A DNA stretch of 13,497 nucleotides from NCBI GenBank assembly GCA_009774375.1, contig VSNO01000126.1:1-13497 (forward strand), written 5' to 3'. This DNA comes from Lachnospiraceae bacterium (GTDB lineage: Bacteria > Bacillota > Clostridia > Lachnospirales > Lachnospiraceae). Shown here in pieces: positions 7,723-13,497 of the stretch; position 1 is the first letter of the stretch; each line of letters opens with the position of its first letter. The notes under the pieces were generated by a model, which was not told the origin of the DNA, ran no database searches, and saw nothing but the letters and a program-made list of their open reading frames with translations. A program made the translations under genes and the position numbers.

Positions 7723-8322
7723 ATGAAAAAGGATTACAGCAAATTGTGGATACTGTTCAGATCAATGTTTGTGTTGAGCGCCTGCACGTTTGGCGGCGGG
7801 TTTGTGATCGTTTCACTGATGAAAAAGAAGTATGTGGAGGAGCTGGCATGGCTGGAGGAGGACGAGATGCTGGATGTGACGGCGATCACGCAGTCCGCGC
7901 CGGGGCCGCTTCCGGTCAATGCCTCTGTCATTATCGGTTACCGGATCGCGGGGGTGGTGGGGGCGCTGACAGCGATCCTGGGAACGATCCTGCCGCCGAT
8001 GGTCATCATCTCGGTCATCTCCCTGTTTTATGAGCAGTTCCGTACCAATCCCTATATCGCGACGGCACTGCAGGTGATGCGTGCCGGTGTTGCGGCGGTG
8101 ATCTTTGACGTTGTGATCAACCTGGCAGGGAATGTGGTAAAAACGGGTCGGTTTCTGTACATGACAATGATGGTCGTGGCGTTTGTATCGACTTATTTTC
8201 TGGGGGTCAGTGCGATGCTGATCATTCTTGTCTGTCTTGGGATCGGTCTGGTCGATCTGTTTTTGGATCTTAAGAAGAATAATGCGTATCAGAACAAAGA
8301 GAATAAAAAGGGGAGGGTGTAG
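7723..8322 (+). CDS. chrA: Chromate transporter family protein (short-chain ChrA), first half
   Basis: This membrane protein of 199 aa belongs to the CHR family and has a single CHR domain. FGGGF at 23-27 and the QSAPGPLPVN stretch at 57-66, followed by IGYR, are the family's hallmark motifs. Four to six hydrophobic segments follow, and the tail is basic (KKNNAYQNKENKKGR). Short-chain CHR proteins are encoded in pairs that act together as the two halves of one carrier, with opposite membrane orientation in the studied cases. Known members export chromate, but in many anaerobes the substrate is unproven and may be another anion. Its partner begins three bases after its stop, so coupled translation is likely. 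Confidence 0.9.
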   Translation: MKKDYSKLWILFRSMFVLSACTFGGGFVIVSLMKKKYVEELAWLEEDEMLDVTAITQSAPGPLPVNASVIIGYRIAGVVGALTAILGTILPPMVIISVISLFYEQFRTNPYIATALQVMRAGVAAVIFDVVINLAGNVVKTGRFLYMTMMVVAFVSTYFLGVSAMLIILVCLGIGLVDLFLDLKKNNAYQNKENKKGRV

Positions 8323-8325
8323 GCT

Positions 8326-8898
8326 ATGCTGATGGTCAAACTGTTCTTTTCATTTATCTGGGTCGGGCTGTTCAGCGTGGGAGGCGGATATGCTGCGATC
8401 CCGCTGATCCAGGACCAGATCGTCCATATTCATCATCTGATGACGATGGAGGAATTTTCAGATCTGGTCACGGTGGCGGAGATGACGCCGGGACCGATCT
8501 CCATCAACTCGGCAACGTTTGTGGGAATGCGGACGGCGGGTGTGTATGGCGTGCTGCTCTGCACGATCGGGTGCATTATCCCGTCATTCTGCATCTGTCT
8601 CACGCTGGCGTATTTTTATTACAAATACCGCACTGTGAGCGGTGTTCAGGTGGTGCTCGGCGCGCTGCGTCCGGCCGTCGTGGCGCTGATCGCATCGGCG
8701 GGGGCGTCCATACTGACGCTGGGGCTGTTCCAGGCGGAACTGTATGACATTGTGTTCAGCCAGCTCCGCATTGTCGAGCTTGTCATTTTTGTCGGGGCGC
8801 TGGTGATACTCAGGAAGTATAAAACGAGTGCGGTCGCGATCATCTTTGGAAGCGGTGTCGTGGGGACGCTGGCGTATGGATTGATGGGAGCGATATGA
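8326..8898 (+). CDS. chrA: Chromate transporter family protein (short-chain ChrA), second half
   Basis: This is the 190-aa partner of the preceding gene, also with a single CHR domain. VGGGY at 18-22 and EMTPGPISIN at 52-61 match the same two motifs, followed by VGMR. The rest is strongly hydrophobic, with about five or six membrane segments, and ends in LMGAI at the stop. The ribosome site GGGAGG (8311-8316) lies inside the end of the upstream gene, nine bases before ATG 8326. Divergence between the halves is what is expected of a heterodimeric transporter. No chrB or other chromate-resistance regulator is visible nearby, so the chromate assignment is by family only. Confidence 0.9.
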   Translation: MLMVKLFFSFIWVGLFSVGGGYAAIPLIQDQIVHIHHLMTMEEFSDLVTVAEMTPGPISINSATFVGMRTAGVYGVLLCTIGCIIPSFCICLTLAYFYYKYRTVSGVQVVLGALRPAVVALIASAGASILTLGLFQAELYDIVFSQLRIVELVIFVGALVILRKYKTSAVAIIFGSGVVGTLAYGLMGAI

Positions 8899-8910
8899 GA
8901 GCGATATGAG
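8889..8910 (+). repeat. 11-base tandem duplication at the ChrA stop codon
   Basis: AGCGATATGAG occurs twice in a row with no mismatch (8889-8899 and 8900-8910). The first copy includes the TGA stop of the second ChrA gene. The second copy is non-coding. It looks like a recent replication-slippage event. Confidence 0.85.
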
Positions 8911-8966
8911 GGCAGGTCCAAATGCTGCAGTATAAAAATATAGGGAAAAGATGAAGGAGATCAGTT

Positions 8967-10100
8967 ATGGCAGGCAGTATTGAGCAGATATTGAGTAATC
9001 AGGATTATTATGAGATCCGGCTGGAGAGTATCGGAGGGCTGGGGGCGAACCTGTGTGGAAAAATGGTGGGAGAGCTTGCAGTGCGATATCTGGATCTCAA
9101 CAGCGCAGGTTTTTCGAGTTACGGTTCCGAGAAGACGGGGACTCCGGTAAAGGGGCATATCCGTTTCTGTCCGGCGGGGAAGGAGATCCGGGTGCATTCC
9201 CCTGTTGTGGCGCCTGACCTGCTGGTCATTTTCCATCAGGCGCTGACGCGCGACAAGGGCGTCTGGAAAGGGTGCGGTGACAGGACCAATGTGATCGTTG
9301 CGCTGGATCAGGGGCAGGAGGAAAGCGTGATGCAGAACCTGCCGGCTGTGACCGGCGGCTGTTATGGGGTCAATGCGCGGCAGATCGCGATGGAGACAAA
9401 ATCGCGCATCAACGTGGTGATGCTGGGGGCGATGGCGAGGATCATGGGTTTCGTGGAGCTGGAGAGCGTCAGACAGATCTGCCGTGACAGTCTTGGCAGG
9501 AAGTATCCGGCTGCACTGGAGGGCAATCTGAGAGGCCTGGAACAGGGATATGAGCTGGTGCAAAAGCTGCAGGTACGCAAGGACGTTGGTTCTGACAGGG
9601 AGGCGGTGTCACGGGACGGGAGGTGTCCTGACAGGAGGGATAAAGAACTGGAGGATCAGCGGGAATGGGGCTATGCGACTGCGCCTGCCGGCGGTGTGAA
9701 CCCGCGGTCTGGCAGCACGGTGACGGCGGACTTGTCTCCGTCAAGACAGGGATATATCCCCATTTTTATCAAAGAACGCTGCATCAACTGCGGACTTTGT
9801 GATTCCACTTGCCCTGATATGGTGTTCCAATTTGCAAAGGGTGTGTTCAATAACAGGGAGATGATGGTCAACCAGGGATTGGATTATTATCACTGCAAGG
9901 GCTGCATGCGCTGTGTGGACGTGTGCCCTGTCAATGCGCTGGTGCGGGGGATCGAGGCGGAGCACCCGGATAAACAGTATTTTATGCCGAATCAGGACAT
10001 GCTGCGTATGCCGGACTATTATGTGAAAGCCGGGCCGGACGGCTATATCACGTCGGAGTCCTATCTGACGGAGAAGAGAATAGAAGGGGGCGAAGTATAG
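8967..10100 (+). CDS. 2-oxoacid:ferredoxin oxidoreductase, fused gamma and delta (2x[4Fe-4S]) subunit
   Basis: This cytoplasmic protein of 377 aa would supply the CoA-related gamma domain and the electron-output ferredoxin domain of an oxidoreductase that turns a 2-oxoacid plus CoA into acyl-CoA, CO2 and reduced ferredoxin. Residues about 15-195 are the gamma domain (SIGGLGANLCGKM near 21-33, then SYGSEKTGTPVKGHIR). Residues about 200-262 are a charged, low-complexity linker. Two four-cysteine clusters follow: C272, C275, C278 and C282, then C310, C313, C316 and C320, each in CxxCxxCxxxCP form. About 55 residues follow the second cluster. AAGGAG (8954-8959) sits seven bases before ATG 8967. 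The next gene starts at the very next base after the stop, so the two are surely co-translated. The substrate (pyruvate, branched-chain, aromatic or other 2-oxoacid) cannot be decided here. Confidence 0.9.
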   Translation: MAGSIEQILSNQDYYEIRLESIGGLGANLCGKMVGELAVRYLDLNSAGFSSYGSEKTGTPVKGHIRFCPAGKEIRVHSPVVAPDLLVIFHQALTRDKGVWKGCGDRTNVIVALDQGQEESVMQNLPAVTGGCYGVNARQIAMETKSRINVVMLGAMARIMGFVELESVRQICRDSLGRKYPAALEGNLRGLEQGYELVQKLQVRKDVGSDREAVSRDGRCPDRRDKELEDQREWGYATAPAGGVNPRSGSTVTADLSPSRQGYIPIFIKERCINCGLCDSTCPDMVFQFAKGVFNNREMMVNQGLDYYHCKGCMRCVDVCPVNALVRGIEAEHPDKQYFMPNQDMLRMPDYYVKAGPDGYITSESYLTEKRIEGGEV

Positions 10101-12341
10101 ATGACATCGGATATCAGGGAAAAACAGGTGACAGAATATGCGGGCGGCAATGAGATGGCGGCGATCGCGATCAAACAGATCGGTTACGATCTGATGGGGT
10201 ACTACCCGATCACGCCGTCCACGCAGATCGCGGAAAATCTGGACGAGATGCGCGCGAGGGGGGATACGGATCTGATCATGATCGCTGCGGAGGGGGAGCA
10301 CAGTGCGGCGGGGATCTGCTACGGCGCGTCGGTCGGCGGCGGCAGGGTGATCAACGCCACGAGTGCGAACGGTCTTCTCTATGCGCTGGAGCAGTTTCCG
10401 GTGCAGTCGGGGACGCGCTATCCGATGGTGATGAATGTGGCGTGCAGGACGGTTTCGGGACCGCTCTCCATCAAGGGGGATCACAGCGATATCATGTATC
10501 TGCTCAATGCGGGGTGGCCGATCCTGTTTGCCCACACGGTGCAGCAGGTCTATGATTTCAATATCATCGCGCTGAGACTGGCAGAGCAGGTGCGGCTTCC
10601 GGTGGCGGTGGCGTATGACGGTTTTTTTACAAGCCATCAGAAGAGACGCTGCCTGCGGTTTGCCGAGGACAGGGTGGTACAGCGGTTTATCGGGCCAAAG
10701 AGGGAAACCTATCCGTTTTTTGATATGGAGAATCCGGTCACGGTGGGTTCTTACATGAACGAGCCGGATCTGATCAACAACCGCTACCAGCTCCATCTGG
10801 CGATGCGCCAGGCGGACGAGCTGATCCCGAAGCTTTTTGAGGAATACGGTGTGCTCTCCGGCAGGGAGTACGGCAAAGTGGAGGGGTATTTCCGCGAGGA
10901 TGCCGAGGAGCTGCTGGTGCTGCTGGGGTCTTCCTATGAGACGGCAAAGGAGGGCGTGGACAAGATGCGCAGAAACGGGAAAAAGGCGGGGGCGGTGACG
11001 CTGAATGTGCTGCGCCCTTTTCCGGAGAAGGAGCTGTTTGCGGCATGTAAGACAGCCGATACGATGCTGGTGGCGGACAGGCAGGACAGCTACGGCGCCG
11101 GGGGCGGCAACCTGTCGATCGAGGTGCGCGCGATGATGCAGAAGTTTGGCGGTCATGCCAGGATCAAGAGCCGGGTCTACGGGCTTGGCGGCAGGGATTT
11201 CTTTGCGGAGGATGCGGAGCGGATGCTCGATCTGGCGCTGGATGCGGATTCGCCGGATTTTGACTATTACGGCGTAGATCCTGGGGCGGTCCGGGAGTCC
11301 GCCGGGCAGGAGGGCTTCTTTGCCCCGCTCACGGCGGACAGGACGAAGGTCGGCGCAACGACGGTGCAAAGAGAGGTTTCTGGCGGGGTGCAGGTGACGG
11401 GCGGCAGTCTGAATGCGACGACGGCCGTGCCAAAACGCCTCGCGCCGGGGCATGGCGCCTGCCCGGGATGCGGTATTCCGGTCAATCTGAATCTGCTGCT
11501 GCGGGCGATCGAGGATCCGGTGGTACTGCTGTTTCAGACGGGGTGTGGCATGATCGTGACGACACCTTACCCGAAGACGAGCTTCAAGGTGCCGTATCTC
11601 CACAATCTGTTCCAGAACGGCGCGGCGACGCTCAGCGGTCTCGCGGAGATCTGCTACAGGAAACAGAGAAAGGGGGAGCTGCCGCCGGGCGATATCATTT
11701 TTGTCATGGTCAGCGGCGACGGCGGTATGGATATCGGCATGGGCTCGGCGATCGGAACGGCGCTCCGGGGGCACCGGCTGCTGATCTTTGAGTATGACAA
11801 TGGCGGCTATATGAACACGGGCTATCAGCTCTCGTACTCCACGCCGAAGGGGGCGAGAAGCTCCACCTCCCACGTGGGTGCAAAGCAGTATGGGAAGACC
11901 TTCTTCCATAAGGACATGCCGCGGATCATGGCGGCCACAGGGATCCCGTATGTGGCGACCGCGGCGGAGTCCGATCCGGTGGATTTCATCAAAAAGGCGG
12001 CAAAGGCGGCGTTTTATGCCAGGACGGAGGGCACGGCGTATCTCAAGGCGCTGTCGGCATGTCCCCTGAACTGGAACGACGCGCCTGCGACGGAGCGGAA
12101 GGTGATCGAGGCGGGTGTCAACTGCTGCTTCTTCCCGCTTTATGAGATCGAGCAGGGCGCGGTGAGGCTGAGCTATGCGCCGGATGAAACTGGAAAGAAG
12201 ATTCCTGTCGCGGACTGGCTGGCGATGATGGGGCGCACGAAGCATCTGTGCGGCGAGGCGTATAAGGAGGTTGCGGACAGCCTGCAGCGGGAAGTGGACA
12301 GAAGGTATGAGCGGCTGAAAGCGGAGTCTGGGAAGCGGTAA
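10101..12341 (+). CDS. 2-oxoacid:ferredoxin oxidoreductase, fused alpha and beta (TPP-binding) subunit
   Basis: This 746-aa catalytic subunit carries out thiamine-diphosphate-dependent oxidative decarboxylation of a 2-oxoacid. Residues about 12-390 are the alpha part, with YYPITPSTQIAE (34-45) typical of the N-terminal pyrimidine-binding domain, followed by AEGEHSAA (63-70). Residues about 395-447 form a Gly/Thr/Ala-rich linker. The beta part follows. Its TPP motif begins at GDGG (539-542) and ends near N567. Four cysteines match the proximal [4Fe-4S] ligands of pyruvate:ferredoxin oxidoreductase: C454 and C457 (CPGCG), C482 and C654 (CPLNW). GAAGGGGG (10083-10090) lies in the end of the upstream gene, ten bases before ATG 10101. 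Gamma-delta-alpha-beta is the subunit order of four-gene archaeal-type Por operons, here collapsed into two genes. The usual clostridial pyruvate enzyme is one chain of about 1170 aa, so this is a second type. Confidence 0.92.
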   Translation: MTSDIREKQVTEYAGGNEMAAIAIKQIGYDLMGYYPITPSTQIAENLDEMRARGDTDLIMIAAEGEHSAAGICYGASVGGGRVINATSANGLLYALEQFPVQSGTRYPMVMNVACRTVSGPLSIKGDHSDIMYLLNAGWPILFAHTVQQVYDFNIIALRLAEQVRLPVAVAYDGFFTSHQKRRCLRFAEDRVVQRFIGPKRETYPFFDMENPVTVGSYMNEPDLINNRYQLHLAMRQADELIPKLFEEYGVLSGREYGKVEGYFREDAEELLVLLGSSYETAKEGVDKMRRNGKKAGAVTLNVLRPFPEKELFAACKTADTMLVADRQDSYGAGGGNLSIEVRAMMQKFGGHARIKSRVYGLGGRDFFAEDAERMLDLALDADSPDFDYYGVDPGAVRESAGQEGFFAPLTADRTKVGATTVQREVSGGVQVTGGSLNATTAVPKRLAPGHGACPGCGIPVNLNLLLRAIEDPVVLLFQTGCGMIVTTPYPKTSFKVPYLHNLFQNGAATLSGLAEICYRKQRKGELPPGDIIFVMVSGDGGMDIGMGSAIGTALRGHRLLIFEYDNGGYMNTGYQLSYSTPKGARSSTSHVGAKQYGKTFFHKDMPRIMAATGIPYVATAAESDPVDFIKKAAKAAFYARTEGTAYLKALSACPLNWNDAPATERKVIEAGVNCCFFPLYEIEQGAVRLSYAPDETGKKIPVADWLAMMGRTKHLCGEAYKEVADSLQREVDRRYERLKAESGKR

Positions 12342-12350
12342 AAAGTCGGA

Positions 12351-12380
12351 TTGTATTTTGCGGCAGTTTTATGATAAGAT
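12351..12380 (+). promoter_or_regulatory. Probable extended -10 promoter of the MATE exporter gene
   Basis: TTGTAT (12351-12356) serves as a fair -35 box. After 18 bases comes TAAGAT (12375-12380), and TG at 12372-12373 gives an extended -10. It begins ten bases after the oxidoreductase stop, and no terminator is visible between the two genes, so read-through from upstream is also possible. Confidence 0.55.
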
Positions 12381-12440
12381 GATAAGGAACTGTTCATACA
12401 TTAAGAGAAAAGGGAACAAATTTTCCTGGAGGAGAGAAGT

Positions 12441-13497
12441 ATGGCACAGAATGCAAAAGAAAACCTGATCACACAGCCGCCGGCGCGGAGTCTGTTCTTC
12501 TTCGCGCTCCCGATGATCATCGGCAATTTATTTCAGCAGTTTTACAACATGGCGGATTCCATCATCGTGGGAAATCTGGTCGGGGAGGATGCGCTCGCGG
12601 CGGTGGGAGCGTCGTACTCCTTCACGACGGTGTTCATCATGATCGCGATCGGCGGCGGGATCGGGGCGTCGGTGCTCACGAGCCAGTACCTCGGCGCGGG
12701 ACATTACAGGGAGATGAAAAGCTCGGTCTACACGTTTCTGATCACGTTTGCGGTGTTCAGCACACTGCTGGCGGTCCTGGGGTTTGTGGTCAATCCGACG
12801 GTCCTGCGGCTGTTGAAGACGCCGGACAACATCATGGCGGACGCGGTATCTTATCTGCAGATCTATTTTGTGGGGCTGCCGTTTATGTTCATGTACAACA
12901 TTTTGTCCGCAAATTTCAATGCGCTCGGGCGGTCGAAGATCCCGCTGTTTTTGCTGATCTTTTCGTCCATACTGAATATCGTGCTGGATCTGTGGATGGT
13001 GGGAAGCCTGGGGATGGGCGTGGCCGGTGCGGCGGTCGCGACGGTGGTCGCACAGGGGATCGCGGCGGTGGTTTCACTTGTCATCTTGATGCGTCTGCTG
13101 TCGACTTATGCGGTCGAGGGAAAGGTGCAGCGCTTTCGCGGCGACATGTTTGTCACGGGCGTCAAGGTCGCGATCCCGTCGATCGTGCAGCAGTCGATCG
13201 TGAGCATCGGTATGCTGCTCACGCAGTCCGCGGTGAACCAGTTTGGTTCCTCGGCGCTCGCGGGGTATTCCGCCGGAACGCGCCTGGAGTCGCTGTGCAT
13301 CGTGCCGATGATCGCCACGGGAAACGCGATGTCCACTTTTACGGCGCAGAATCTCGGCGCGGGAAAGCCGGAGCGCGTGCGGCAGGGATACCATGCGGCA
13401 TATGGGATCATCATCGGTTTCGGTGTGTTTCTGATCGCGGTTTCACAGCTTTTCTACGATACGATCTTATCCGCCTTCGTTGAGCAGGGAGCGGTCT
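12441..13497 (+). CDS. MATE-family multidrug/toxin exporter (3' end outside window)
   Basis: This is the first 352 codons of a membrane exporter, cut by the window end; full-length MATE proteins are about 450 aa. GGAGGAGA (12428-12435) lies five bases before ATG 12441. The first helix region (SLFFFALPMIIGNLFQQFYN at 15-34) and MADSIIVGNLVGEDALAAVG (35-54) are typical MATE motifs. GGGIGASVLTSQYLGAG and FNALGRSKIPL follow, and the second half begins near VKVAIPSIVQQSIVSIG. MATE proteins expel cationic drugs or metabolites in exchange for Na+ or H+; the substrate here is unknown. The gene has its own probable promoter and no visible link to the oxidoreductase upstream. Confidence 0.93.
   Translation, partial: MAQNAKENLITQPPARSLFFFALPMIIGNLFQQFYNMADSIIVGNLVGEDALAAVGASYSFTTVFIMIAIGGGIGASVLTSQYLGAGHYREMKSSVYTFLITFAVFSTLLAVLGFVVNPTVLRLLKTPDNIMADAVSYLQIYFVGLPFMFMYNILSANFNALGRSKIPLFLLIFSSILNIVLDLWMVGSLGMGVAGAAVATVVAQGIAAVVSLVILMRLLSTYAVEGKVQRFRGDMFVTGVKVAIPSIVQQSIVSIGMLLTQSAVNQFGSSALAGYSAGTRLESLCIVPMIATGNAMSTFTAQNLGAGKPERVRQGYHAAYGIIIGFGVFLIAVSQLFYDTILSAFVEQGAV

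Noticed and set aside
8931..8936. TATAAA as a -10 box for the oxidoreductase genes
   Set aside because: There is no -35 box or extended TG at the proper distance, so it cannot be told from chance AT-rich sequence.
9741..12245. Very long open frame (834 codons) on the - strand opposite the oxidoreductase genes
   Set aside because: It spans two clear + strand enzyme genes, its translation is rich in Arg, His and Pro with no domain, and it has no ribosome site. It is a by-product of GC-rich codon use in the real genes.

Overview
The window looks like chromosomal DNA of a strictly anaerobic Firmicute, most likely Lachnospiraceae or a related clostridial group. This is inferred from strong AGGAGG-type ribosome sites before almost every gene, a fused ferredoxin-dependent 2-oxoacid oxidoreductase, a Cache-domain chemoreceptor, a MATE exporter and sigma-A-type promoters. 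All convincing genes lie on the + strand. Long reading frames on the - strand are shadows of GC-rich coding sequence.

Region 1 (1-2974) is visibly more AT-rich than the rest. It holds a small unrecognised acidic/basic protein (18-335) and a large HKD-nuclease/SF2-helicase fusion (about 449-2974). This pair resembles an acquired nucleic-acid-processing or defence cassette and is the best candidate here for a little-described system, but only part of the locus may be in view.

Region 2 (3052-7414) is more GC-rich. It has a membrane chemoreceptor (MCP), then a near-consensus promoter (TTGACA, 17-base spacer, TAAAAT) driving an APC-family amino-acid permease with two C-terminal universal-stress-type domains. 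A strong intrinsic terminator (7476-7520) closes that unit.

Region 3 (7521-7722) is a non-coding stretch with an unusual repeat layout. Two 31-base direct copies flank one shared complementary arm, so the arm can pair with either copy in mutually exclusive hairpins.

Region 4 (7723-12341) reads as one possible operon. It has two short ChrA-type transporter halves three bases apart, then a two-gene 2-oxoacid:ferredoxin oxidoreductase. The first oxidoreductase gene fuses the gamma and delta (2x[4Fe-4S]) parts. The second fuses alpha and beta (TPP-binding) parts and starts at the base after the previous stop. Together they would make low-potential reduced ferredoxin and an acyl-CoA from an unidentified 2-oxoacid.

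Region 5 (12342-13497) has an extended -10 promoter and the first 352 codons of a MATE-family exporter cut by the window end.
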